Shown: positions 6,215-12,800, numbered from the stretch's first letter. The stretch is 16,874 nt of DNA from Baffinella frigidus (GCA_026770585.1 MU646397.1:468501-485374), one strand, 5' to 3'. The notes: generated from the sequence alone by a model not told the origin. A program made the numbers and translations.

Positions 6215-6259
6215 GGGAGAAGTGAGCACTGCGCGGTCCGCCGGCCCCTCTCATCTGGC
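6215..6259 (-). pseudogene. ADRGVLT exon copy 6
   Basis: Begins after AG (ACCAG then GCCAGATG), lacks about 12 bp within ATSER, and reads ADRAVLTS before entering the GGGTA array. Confidence 0.45.
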
Positions 6260-6481
6260 CTGGTTCAGGAGGTGGTTGAGGGAGGCCTGGTTCAGGAAAG
6301 GCTTATGGAGGGAGGGAGGGAAGTCAAGAGGGAGGGAGGGACCAGGATTGTCGGACGCAGAAGATTGCGAGACACGAGACCCGCTCGTTTGTCTGCTCCG
6401 CCACCTGGATTCCGAATTTGGGGTATGAGGTTTGGGGTGTGTTGTTTGTTGTTTGGTGTTTCGGGTGTCGGTTTTCAGGTT

Positions 6482-6566
6482 TAGGGTGTAGGGTTTAGGG
6501 TTTAGGGTTTAGGGTTTAGGGTTTAGGGTTTAGGGTTTAGGGTTTAGGGTTTAGGGTTTAGGGTTG
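6482..6566 (+). repeat. Telomeric heptamer array
   Basis: About twelve TTTAGGG units, first unit TGTAGGG. Near-perfect, so younger than the degenerate fields. Confidence 0.95.
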
Positions 6567-6613
6567 AGGTTTTAGGATTTCTCAGGGTTTCCCAGGGTTT
6601 GGGATTTGGTTTT

Positions 6614-6688
6614 TGTTACCCAGCCGCGGTCGGCGAGGGTCGAGAGGACAGCAACCATGGATGAACAGAGTTCGAACGTGGGAAACTC
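6614..6688 (-). pseudogene. Exon-like PTFELCSSMVA, copy a
   Basis: Reads EFPTFELCSSMVAVLSTLAD, then RGWVT. Against copy b, six of eight differing codons are synonymous. Downstream it runs into AAACC repeats. No domain recognised. Confidence 0.5.
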
Positions 6689-6810
6689 GGGGTGTACCCT
6701 AAGCCCAACATCCTACGCCCACAATCCCAAGCACAGATTCCTAGGCCCAGAATCCCTGTGCCCGAAACACAAAACTCTACGCCCTCAGCCTCAATAAGTA
6801 GGGGTTTGGG

Positions 6811-6829
6811 GTTACCCGGCCGCGATCGG
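6811..6829 (-). pseudogene. Truncated copy of the PTFELC exon end
   Basis: Only GTTACCCGGCCGCGATCGG remains (19 bp, matching the RGRVT end of copy b). The next base starts a pure TTTAGGG array. The exon copy is cut exactly at the array boundary. Confidence 0.6.
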
Positions 6830-6896
6830 TTTAGGGTTTAGGGTTTAGGGTTTAGGGTTTAGGGTTTAGGGTTTAGGGTTTAGGGTTTAGGGTTGA
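6830..6896 (+). repeat. Telomeric heptamer array joined to a broken exon
   Basis: About nine perfect TTTAGGG units, then three TTGAGGG units. The left edge is a sharp junction with coding sequence. Confidence 0.95.
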
Positions 6897-6943
6897 GGGT
6901 TGAGGGTTGAGGGTTCAGGGTTCAGAGTTTGGGAGTAAGGTGT

Positions 6944-7084
6944 TGTTACCCGGCCGCGGTCGGCGAGAGTCGAGAGGAGGGCCACCATTGATGAGCAGAG
7001 TTCGAACGTCGGCACCTCCTTCCCGATCCGCTCTGCGATCATGAGTAGGGTGTTAAATATTCGTTTGTCGAGTCTATTATGCAT
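6944..7084 (-). CDS. Exon-like ERIGKEVPTFELCSSMVA, copy b
   Basis: The open frame runs from an ATG at 7084 through ERIGKEVPTFELCSSMVALL and STLADRGRVT. A possible acceptor (ATCGCAG) lies at 7033-7034, so the true exon may be 6944-7032 and the ATG spurious. Copy a and the truncated copy show the same C-terminal part. The right neighbour, copy c, keeps RIGKG but is broken. Confidence 0.5.
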
Positions 7085-7139
7085 GTTTCACTCAACGCAT
7101 TATCGATATTTTACTCAAGCTCAACGTAGTATTGTTTTA

Positions 7140-7215
7140 CACAACCTTAACAGAGCGACCATGGAGGAACGTGATGACCCCCTTCCCGATGCGCTTGGCG
7201 CACCATTCGATGAAT
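7140..7215 (-). pseudogene. Exon-like KRIGKG fragment, copy c
   Basis: Reads FIEWCAKRIGKGVITF and then diverges, with about nine bases missing relative to copy b before the CATGGTCGCTCT block. Short CACCATGGAGG- and CACCATAGAGG-like echoes at about 7308 and 7628 may be further scraps. Confidence 0.4.
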
Positions 7216-7322
7216 GAAACACGAATTGTTCATGTAATACATATGTACGCGCTCGTGTGGTGTTGCAACGAATTATGATGTGTGTGTGTGTGCTCAAGGG
7301 CGCGTGACACCATGGAGGAACA

Positions 7323-7351
7323 GTGAGAGAGAGAGTCAGCAAGAGAGAGTC

Positions 7352-7385
<34 letters not shown>

Positions 7386-7460
7386 CGAGAGAGAGAGGGG
7401 AGAAAGGGAGAGAGAGAGAGGGGAGAGAGGGAGAGAGAGAGAGGGGGGGGGAGAGAGAGC
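7323..7460 (+). repeat. Purine tract (GA)n
   Basis: About 140 bp of almost pure GA/GAGG on the plus strand. Both strands are open through it (RERER or SLSLS), which is not evidence of a gene. Such tracts can form triplex DNA. Confidence 0.95.
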
Positions 7461-7820
7461 CTGATCCGATCTGTGCACAACGTTACAACCAATCGTTTTT
7501 CAAAACTGCGTTACAACGAATGTTTATTTGTTCTTTTTCGCATTCGAAAGTGCGTTCACACGAATGGTTCATAATCAATTTTTCACTCAACGCATTATTT
7601 TACTCAACCGCACCAGATGAACCCGCACACCATAGAGGGACATAGCTCCAAACATAAAGGGATCTCCTTCACAATGCGTTGTGGAAATTTAACGAGTTTT
7701 TCACTCGACCCCCCACGCCCCACAGGTTCAAACAAATGAATTAATCAAACAAAAACAAAGTAAACAGATAAATAGAAAATGGTAAATAAAAAGAAAACGA
7801 AGAAAAATATATGGATAAAA

Positions 7821-7870
7821 AGGCGCACCGAGCATCCGGAAGGCGCTGACTGCCGCGCGCGCCATCTCGC
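7821..7870 (-). pseudogene. MARAAVSAFRMLGA exon copy 1
   Basis: Reads EMARAAVSAFRMLGA. All three base differences from copy 3 in this stretch are synonymous. It is embedded in A-rich DNA with AAATAAAT repeats. Confidence 0.45.
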
Positions 7871-7961
7871 TCCCCACCCCGAAAACACCCTACGCATTCC
7901 ATCAAATAAATGCATACATAAAAAAACGAATACACATGAATAAATAAATGCAAGACAAAAA

Positions 7962-7993
7962 AGGAGGGACAGGCAAGCACCGAGCATGCGGAA
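7962..7993 (-). pseudogene. MARAAVSAFRMLGA exon copy 2, internally deleted
   Basis: Only FRMLGACLS remains. The flanking GAATGCGTGGGGTGTT and TTCCGCATGC join at a short TT overlap, consistent with a microhomology deletion. Confidence 0.45.
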
Positions 7994-8063
7994 CACCCCA
8001 CGCATTCCAACAAATAAATAAATAAATGTACATAAATAAATACTGAAATGCAGAAAAAAAGAG

Positions 8064-8140
8064 GACAGGCAAGCACCGAGCATGCGGAAGGCGCTGACGG
8101 CCGCGCGCGCCATCTCGTCGGGCGCGTCCTCCTGCTTCAG
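8064..8140 (-). CDS. MARAAVSAFRMLGA exon copy 3
   Basis: Reads QEDAPDEMARAAVSAFRM and then LGACLSS, starting after an AG within CTGAAG. The upstream side (minus sense) is TTTCGGG-type repeat. GC-rich codons contrast with the A-rich DNA beside it. Amphipathic helix-like; family unknown. Confidence 0.45.
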
Positions 8141-8149
8141 GGTTTCGGG

Positions 8150-8600
8150 GTTAGAGGTTCACTTAGCGGGGGTTAAAGGTTGAGGGTTTAGCGGTGTGCT
8201 CAGTTAGTGGGGTTCAGATGTTTAGGGTTTGGCGGTGTAGGGTGCCTGCGGAAAGGCTGCAGTTCTGCTCGTGGCTTAGGGTTTCGGGTTTCGGGTTTCG
8301 GGTTTCGGGTTTCGGGTTTGAAGGTTCAGTTAATTGGGTGCGAGGTTGAGGGTTAAGCGGTTTAGGGTGGCAAGGCTGCGGTGCCGCTCGTGGCTGAAGG
8401 TTTTGGGTTTCGGGTTTCGAGTTTATAGTTTATTATTCAGGGTGTAGGGTGTAGGGTTTAGCGTTCAGGGTTTAGGGTTTAAGGTTTAGGGTTTAGGGTT
8501 TGGGGCTTAGGGTTTAGGGTGCAAGTTTTAGGGTTTAGGGTTTGGGGCTTAGGGTTTAGGGTTTAGGTTTTAGGGTTTAGGGTTTGGGATGTAGGGTTTA
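8150..8600 (+). repeat. Heptamer field with TTTCGGG block and a duplicated island
   Basis: TTTCGGG repeats at 8277-8320 and TTTAGGG variants at 8440-8600. Two related islands (about 8240-8275 and 8368-8402) share GGCTGCNGTNCNGCTCGTGGCT. No convincing gene. Confidence 0.8.
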
Positions 8601-8608
8601 GGACTGAC

Positions 8609-8647
8609 CGGGCCGTCGCGGTCCATGCTGTCAGCGCTTGAAAAGCA
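8609..8647 (-). pseudogene. Candidate 39-nt micro-exon
   Basis: 13 codons reading CFSSADSMDRDGP, between an AG (CTCAAG) and a GT (GTCAGT, a good donor) that leads straight into CCTAAACCC repeats. Single copy, so the support is only the paired splice-like borders. Confidence 0.3.
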
Positions 8648-8740
8648 CTTGAGAATCGGCAGCAAAATCGCGTCCCCCCTTGCTCCGTCCAAATCCGGGC
8701 AGGACAAGGCCTGTTTGGAAAACGGACAGAGTCAAAGGAT

Positions 8741-8985
8741 GATTCGGGATCGGGAGTTTGTAGCGACTGGGCCCGGTTTCGCACCGAAGTTGACAACTTT
8801 GTATCGCGCAAACAGGATGTCAACTTTGAGAATAGTCCGTCAACCCGATTGCGCCCCCCCAGACTGATTCGGCATGAGGAGTTCGGGCAACCCGGGCACG
8901 GTTTGGTTTCGAAGTTGACGGGTTTGTACCGTATGCACGGAATGTCAACTTTGAGAATAGTCCGCCAACCCGAGTGCGTCGCCAC
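8741..8985 (+). repeat. About 125-bp tandem repeat, two copies, with GTTGAC/GTCAAC arms
   Basis: Units at about 8741-8857 and 8867-8985 share GAAGTTGAC, TTTGTA, then ATGTCAACTTTGAGAATAGT. Within each, AAGTTGAC and GTCAACTT form an inverted pair. A third partial copy lies in reverse orientation at 9323-9372. Overlapping frames are not conserved as protein. Confidence 0.75.
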
Positions 8986-9082
8986 GCGCCCCATCCGGGC
9001 TCACACTTCTGGTCAGCCCGGATCGACTCATGCAGGGGCTGACTAGTGGCGATGAAGGTAGCGAGGATGCCAGGCCTATGCC

Positions 9083-9185
9083 CCTACGGATTGCCTACCG
9101 TAGGGTCCTACGGGTTGTCTTCCGTAGGGTCCTACGGATTTCTTACCGTAGGGTCCTACGGATTGCCTGCTATAGGGTCCTACAG
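9083..9185 (+). repeat. 24-bp hairpin array, five units
   Basis: Each unit is CCTACGG, an 8-nt spacer such as ATTGCCTA, CCGTAGG, and GT. Units start at 9083, 9107, 9131, 9155 and 9179; the last two are decayed. Each unit can fold into a 7-bp stem. Single relatives occur near 1800, 3600 and 5453. Confidence 0.85.
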
Positions 9186-9322
9186 ATTATCCACGGGCTA
9201 TTCACGAAACCGCTTTTAAGTCTTTGTGTAGGACCTTCTGTACTGGAGTTTCTGCTCTACATGTGTTTCATGGCGAGCTCAGCCTTACTTAGACAGGGGT
9301 AGACCTTGTTAAATTCCAGACT

Positions 9323-9372
9323 ATTCTCAAGTTGACATGCCAGGTTCGCGGTACACATCCGTCAACTTAGGA
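9323..9372 (-). repeat. Inverted partial copy of the GTTGAC repeat
   Basis: The reverse complement reads AAGTTGACGGATGTGTACCG and, further on, TCAACTTGAGAATAGTC. It overlaps the stop end of the neighbouring exon-like fragment. Confidence 0.65.
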
Positions 9373-9454
9373 CCTTGTTGAGGATGGCGATGATAGTGGA
9401 GAGGATGTCAGGCAGCGGGGAATCCCCGAGCAGCTTGTCCGTGTCAACTTCCAC
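9362..9454 (-). CDS. Exon-like VEVDTDKLLGDSPLPDIL, copy 1
   Basis: Begins after an AG (TGAGCAG then GTG) and reads 30 codons, VEVDTDKLLGDSPLPDILST, then IIAILNKVLS, to a TGA. It looks like a terminal exon. Copy 2 about 300 bp upstream (minus sense) has the same AG. The TGA lies in the CCGTCAACTTAG of the adjacent repeat, so the original end may have been altered. Confidence 0.5.
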   Translation of the reverse strand: MEVDTDKLLGDSPLPDILSTIIAILNKVLS

Positions 9455-9697
9455 CTGCTCAAAACATTAAGTTGATTAGAAATATTCCTAATTCCTGCCG
9501 AAATAAGTCTAATCGACTGAAAATGTTGAGTCCTACCGAAGTCCTACCGAATTGCTGACTTTGAAATGGCTGCAAAGGTCGTGAAACATTTTTGAACGCA
9601 CCATTTGAAGTGTTGTGGTACCCAGGAAATTTCCAAGACGGCATTCCGGCCAATCGATAACGGCCAAGTCCCACCGGAATAGCTCTAGACTAGACAG

Positions 9698-9757
9698 CTA
9701 CACGAGGATTTCAGGCAGCGGGCAATCTCCGAGCAGCTTGTCCGTGTCGACTTCCAC
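9698..9757 (-). pseudogene. Exon-like VEVDTDKLLGD, copy 2 (shortened)
   Basis: After AG (TGATCAG then GTG) it reads VEVDTDKLLGDCPLPEILV and then TAG. Differences from copy 1 are two synonymous, S/C and D/E. The duplication includes the upstream AAGTTGATT(C)AGAAAT sequence. Confidence 0.5.
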
Positions 9758-9759
9758 CT

Positions 9760-10120
9760 GATCAGAATTTAAAAGTTGATTCAGAAATGATCCGATTCAG
9801 AAATTGTCTGATTCAGAAATCATCAAAGATTAGACTAGACATCTACATGTAGAGCCCTTTCCCGGCACACAACCTGTCTGGATTTTTATTTGATGCGCCA
9901 TGTATCTGTTTCTTGGCCAAGTAATGATGAAGAAGAAGAGGGTGGCCGTGCGAGGATCCCAACGACTACCTCTAACAACTCCATTCTAAATTTATACCAG
10001 CAGAAAGCAAGGATGCAATAGCCAAGTGTGACTATCAGGGAGACGATCTGGTACAAAAATAGTCCATCTGGTACAACACTACCACGATCTGTCTGAAAGG
10101 AGCAAGTCTTTCCACTTTCG
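9760..10120. other. Low-information segment
   Basis: Three GATTCAGAAAT repeats at about 9779-9820 and two CTGGTACAA motifs near 10050-10075. Otherwise no coding, repeat or RNA signal. Confidence 0.5.
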
Positions 10121-10123
10121 GGT

Positions 10124-10189
10124 CTAGAGCACTTGGGCGAGCGTGATGGTGTTGGTGTTGCGCGCGGAAGATATCATCCGCAGCGCCGG
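10124..10189 (-). pseudogene. Coding fragment PALRMISSA
   Basis: 22 codons, PALRMISSARNTNTITLAQV, then a stop. It shares CCGGCGCTGCGG plus ATNATAT with the larger fragment at 10590-10763. Its upstream side has an in-frame TAG, so this copy is probably dead. Confidence 0.35.
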
Positions 10190-10355
10190 CTACGCCAGGT
10201 CACAAGTCGGAATTCCAGATAAAAGGCTGGTTTTAACCGTACGTGGAAATGACGAGGAGTTGCGTTTCACCGGGGAACGCACACTTGTTTAGCACCACGA
10301 GGCAAACCGCCGCGTTCTAACATGCCCACGTGTGCCCTGGCGAGGAGTAGATGTA

Positions 10356-10530
10356 AGCTAATGTAGCATAGCCTCAATATAGCACGAACCCTAATGTAGC
10401 ACGGCGGACAAGGTCCCGAACGGCAAACTCCTGAGAGCTACCAATATCCTGATGTAGCATAGGCCCTAATGTAGCATAGCATGACCGCCCGGTCATGCTA
10501 CATTAAGCCTACCTTCACTGAAGGTAGGCT
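10356..10530. repeat. TAATGTAGCA repeats and two strong hairpins
   Basis: CTAATGTAGCA-like motifs occur about five times between 10356 and 10480, once inverted at 10496. Hairpin 10477-10500 has a perfect 11-bp stem (TAGCATGACCG) with a 2-nt loop. Hairpin 10506-10530 has a perfect 11-bp stem (AGCCTACCTTC) with loop ACT. No U-tract follows, so a bacterial-type terminator is not suggested. Confidence 0.8.
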
Positions 10531-10589
10531 GAAACGTGTAGCCTTTCCACTCCTCGCAAAGAATACCGAGCCTCCGCACATCCGTATTT

Positions 10590-10763
10590 CTAAGATTTGT
10601 ACCACGAATCGGCCACTTTTGGGGAACAATCGAGACATCCTCCCCGGAATAGACTTTGGCATACCGTCTCGTCCGTCGCCCCGAGATCCACCGCCGTAGT
10701 CTCGAATATTACCCGCAGCGCCGGCCACAGCCGCGCTACGCTCTTCAGAAACTTGAACGGGTC
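10590..10763 (-). CDS. 58-codon coding fragment DPFKFLKSVARLWPALR
   Basis: Open from GTCGGACCC through DPFKFLKSVARLWPALRVIF and then ETTAVDLGATDETVCQSLF to a TAG. One of the longest frames here free of simple repeats. It follows CGGCAG, which could be an acceptor, though the same CAG-GTCGGACC string looks like a donor elsewhere. A shorter relative of the PALR part lies at 10124-10189. Function unknown. Confidence 0.4.
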   Translation of the reverse strand, partial: DPFKFLKSVARLWPALRVIFETTAVDLGATDETVCQSLFRGGCLDCSPKVADSWYKS

Positions 10764-10779
10764 CGACCTGCCGATTAGA

Positions 10780-11100
10780 GGATTATGGATTAGGGATTGG
10801 GGATGCCGATAAAAGGATTGGTGATTAGTGATTGGGGATTAGAGGATTGGGGATTGGGGATTGGGGATTGGGGATTGGGGTCTCACCTGCCGATTAGAGG
10901 ATTGGGGATTACGGATTGGGCCCACACCCTACACCCTACACCCTACACCCCGCACCCTACACCCTACACCCTACACCCTGAACCCTGAGAGGATTGGGGA
11001 TTGGGGATTGGGGTCCGACCTGCCGATTAGAGGATTGGGGATTAGGGAGTGGGGATGAGAGGATTGGGGGTTGGGGGTTGGGGGTTGGGGAGTAGGGTAA
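10780..11100 (+). repeat. Heptamer-variant arrays GGGGATT, CCCTACA, GGGGGTT
   Basis: GGGGATT units at about 10845-10880 and 10990-11012, CCCTACA units at 10921-10978, GGGGGTT units at about 11065-11090. The block GTCCGACCTGCCGATTAGAG at 10761-10780 recurs at about 11013-11032, with a GTCTCACC variant at 10880. The G-rich and C-rich strands swap within this short region. Confidence 0.9.
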
Positions 11101-11109
11101 AGGTCCGAC

Positions 11110-11180
11110 CTGTGTCAAGGGAAGATTCACATTGGCGTAGCTCTCAAAGTTCCGAAACATGCAGAGTATCACCACCACTG
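11110..11180 (-). CDS. Exon-like 71-nt segment with acceptor and donor
   Basis: Bounded by CTTCCTCAG upstream and CAG then GTCGGACC downstream (minus sense). After two bases it reads 23 codons, VVVILCMFRNFESYANVNLP then LTQ. Upstream is a TTTAGAG array and downstream are C-rich heptamers, so both flanking introns would be telomere-like. The pyrimidine-rich acceptor is the best looking in the window. Single copy. Confidence 0.5.
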
Positions 11181-11199
11181 CTGAGGAAGAGGAGGCCCT

Positions 11200-11243
11200 A
11201 AACTCTAAACTCTAAACTCTAAACTCTAAACTCTAAACTCTAA
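11200..11243 (-). repeat. Heptamer array TTTAGAG (CTCTAAA on plus)
   Basis: About six perfect units of a one-base variant of the telomeric repeat, followed by decaying AAACC/GAAGCC sequence to 11340. Confidence 0.9.
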
Positions 11244-11339
11244 AACCATAGCTATAAAACCAGAAGCCTCAAGCCGAAGGCCTAAAGCCTAAACCCCGAA
11301 CCCTAAAAAACTATAATCCCGAACCCCGAATCCCCATAA

Positions 11340-11407
11340 CCCTGGGGGGGAGACCAGACAGCGCTAGATGAGGAGGCATCCTGCGTTCTTCCGAAGGTCG
11401 ACGGCTT
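11340..11407 (-). pseudogene. Partial copy of the GRTQDASS exon
   Basis: AGATGAGGAGGCATCCTGCG and the following bases match the 11628-11748 exon. The minus frame reads KPSTFGRTQDASSSSAVWS. It lacks the DMWSKA start and joins CCCTACA repeats on the right. Confidence 0.45.
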
Positions 11408-11408
11408 G

Positions 11409-11527
11409 ACCCTACACCCTACACCCTACACCCTACACCCTACACCCTTCACCCTACACCCTGCACCCTGCACCCTACACCCTACACCTTACACCCTACA
11501 CCCTACATCCTACACCCCACACCCTAC
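11409..11527 (-). repeat. Heptamer array (CCCTACA)n
   Basis: About 17 units of CCCTACA (TGTAGGG on the minus strand) with a few GCA and TCA variants. Again period seven, but a different heptamer from the canonical one. Confidence 0.95.
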
Positions 11528-11627
11528 ACTAAAAAGCATAAATAATAAAGCATACAGCATATAGCATAAAACGTAAAGCGTAAATCGTAAAGTGTAAAGC
11601 ATAAAGCATAAAGCATAAAGCATATAC
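11528..11627 (-). repeat. Heptamer array (GCATAAA)n
   Basis: AGCATAAA-like units with strict 7-bp spacing (ATGCTTT on the minus strand). The sequence has no GGG core, yet the period is unchanged and the array directly abuts CCCTACA units. Confidence 0.9.
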
Positions 11628-11748
11628 CCAGATGGGGGCGAGACCACGCAGCGTCGCGAGAGCCAGATGAGGAGGCATCCTGCGTTCGTCCAAATGGCGA
11701 CGGCTTGCGATGCCCAGTGAGAGCGTGGTCTGCTTTGCTCCACATGTC
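11628..11748 (-). CDS. Exon-like DMWSKADHALTGHRKPS (121 nt)
   Basis: Starts after AG (CCACAG then GACATGTGGAG) and ends before GTATATG. Reads 40 codons, DMWSKADHALTGHRKPSPFG, then QDASSSGS and WSRPHLG. Two further starts of this exon at 11849-11884 and about 11940-11977 also have AG at the same place (CCGCAG, CCACAG) with diverged upstream DNA. The presumed downstream intron starts with ATGCTTT heptamers. Polar and serine-rich; family unknown. Confidence 0.55.
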
Positions 11749-11848
11749 CTGTGGATCATCATAATCAATGCGGTTGTTGGAATAATAAATAAAAAAACAC
11801 GCGCAGATCGACTCAGGCAGAGCTAGGGCCACGAATGAAGTCGGCAGG

Positions 11849-11884
11849 TTACGAGCCCACCCGTTGTGCCTTGCTCCACATGTC
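11849..11884 (-). pseudogene. DMWSKA exon start, copy 3
   Basis: After CCCGCAG it reads DMWSKAQRVGS and then TAA. Homology to the main copy is lost after about 20 nt. Confidence 0.4.
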
Positions 11885-11939
11885 CTGCGGGCACGGGTTA
11901 GGGTACAGGGTTTAGGGCAAACCCCAGACCCTAAGCCTC

Positions 11940-11977
11940 GATGTCGACGCAGGAAACGCTAGGGAGCTCCACATGTC
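11940..11977 (-). pseudogene. DMWS exon start, copy 4
   Basis: After TCCACAG it reads DMWSSLAFPAST and then runs towards heptamers. Confidence 0.35.
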
Positions 11978-12020
11978 CTGTGGACACCCGCAGGTCGCCT
12001 CAGACAGAGCTATAGAGTAC

Positions 12021-12135
12021 ATCCATGGCGGCCGTGTTGGCAGGAGTCAAGGTCTCTCGATGGGAGATTTGTGCGCATGCGAGCCCTCTGTGAGGCTGCA
12101 TACATGGCGGCCGTGTTGGTGCCAATCAAGGTTTC
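12021..12135 (-). pseudogene. Two short fragments ETLxxxNTAAM
   Basis: 12021-12056 reads ETLTPANTAAMD and 12101-12135 reads ETLIGTNTAAMY. Both share GGCGGCCGTGTTGG on the plus strand. This block recurs before the CT tracts at 15870, 16035, 16084 and 16265 as GGCCGTGTTGGNATT and relatives. Confidence 0.4.
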
Positions 12136-12138
12136 TCT

Positions 12139-12400
12139 CACATCTGGAGCAACGCGACAGTGGCATCCTCCTTACGTTTTAGGGTTTAGAAAACAACGAT
12201 TAGGGGTCCACACAGGGGGCTCCGCAGATCGGACCATTTATGTTCACGGTACTAATTAAGAATTGCAGGGCACAACGTCATCTTAGTAACCGACATTTCG
12301 ACCAAATTTCTGGTCCAAATTTCCTTCGAAGCCCACTGCGTGGAGGGTGTCAGGGAACCGGGACTCTACCTGGAGCAGCGCGATAGTGCCCCCCCCCCCC
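12139..12400 (-). pseudogene. Two partial copies of the LALLQ micro-exon
   Basis: Minus-strand EDATVALLQ at about 12140-12168 and TIALLQ then GTAGAG at about 12360-12390. The second ends in the same CAG-GT donor arrangement as the 12484-12531 copy and is interrupted upstream by a G/C run. Confidence 0.4.
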
Positions 12401-12483
12401 CTACGGTTCAGGGTTTAGAGAGTAGTGATTAGGCTTAGGGTTCAGGGTTTACGGGATATTAGGATTAGGGGTTAGGGTTTAAC

Positions 12484-12531
12484 CTGGAGCAGCGCGAGAG
12501 TTGTATCCGTGAGCAGCACCTCCCGCCTCTC
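12484..12531 (-). CDS. 48-nt micro-exon candidate ERREVLLTDTTLALLQ
   Basis: Exactly 16 codons, ERREVLLTDTTLALLQ, between an acceptor (CCTCCAACAG) and a donor (CAG then GTTAAACCC). Both flanks are telomere-like: the presumed downstream intron begins GTTAAACCCTAACC, and the upstream one is a run of CCCTAAA variants ending CCCTCCAACAG. Two decayed copies nearby keep LALLQ. A phase-0 exon; function unknown. Confidence 0.5.
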
Positions 12532-12539
12532 CTGTTGGA

Positions 12540-12682
12540 GGGTTTCGGGGATAAGGGTTTAGGATTCAGGGATTAGGGTCCAGGGTTGAGGGTTCAGGGT
12601 TCAGGGTTTAGGGTTTAGGGTTTAGGGTTTAGGGTTTAGGGTTTAGGGTTTAGGGTTTAGGGTTTAGGGTTCAGGGTTTAGG
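12540..12682 (+). repeat. Telomeric heptamer array
   Basis: Degenerate at the left, then about ten perfect TTTAGGG units (12598-12670). It would be part of the intron upstream of the micro-exon. Confidence 0.95.
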
Positions 12683-12694
12683 GGCTCCCGACCG

Positions 12695-12800
12695 ACCGTT
12701 GACTAAACAACAGTTGACTAATCTGTGTTTTTCCTGGTACAAAACCCGAGAGGATTAGTCATCTCCTGGTACAAATGCGCGGGTTAGTCAACTGTGGTGG
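12695..12800. repeat. Inverted GTTGACTAA repeats with CTGGTACAAA
   Basis: CAGTTGACTAATC is answered by GATTAGTCA and GTTAGTCAACTG. Two CCTGGTACAAA copies lie between. A possible small foldback element. Confidence 0.55.

Noticed and set aside
5994-6254. Frame encoding PYPTL repeats
   Set aside because: Translation of the GGGTA pentamer array; only the short ADRAVLT part has support.
7121-7645. Overlapping frames through the GA tract (RERER / SLSLS)
   Set aside because: Both strands are open only because GA and CT codons contain no stop. No coding bias outside the tract.
7745-8113. 122-aa membrane-like protein (FFFLHFSIYLC, FYLSVYFVFV)
   Set aside because: Hydrophobic stretches are translations of A-rich AAATAAAT and AAAGAAAA repeats; only the exon-like ends are supported.
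9083-9185. CRISPR-like array
   Set aside because: Unit is 24 bp with an 8-nt loop instead of unique spacers, and the genome context is clearly eukaryotic.
10477-10530. Rho-independent terminators
   Set aside because: No T-run after the stems, and the context is eukaryotic.
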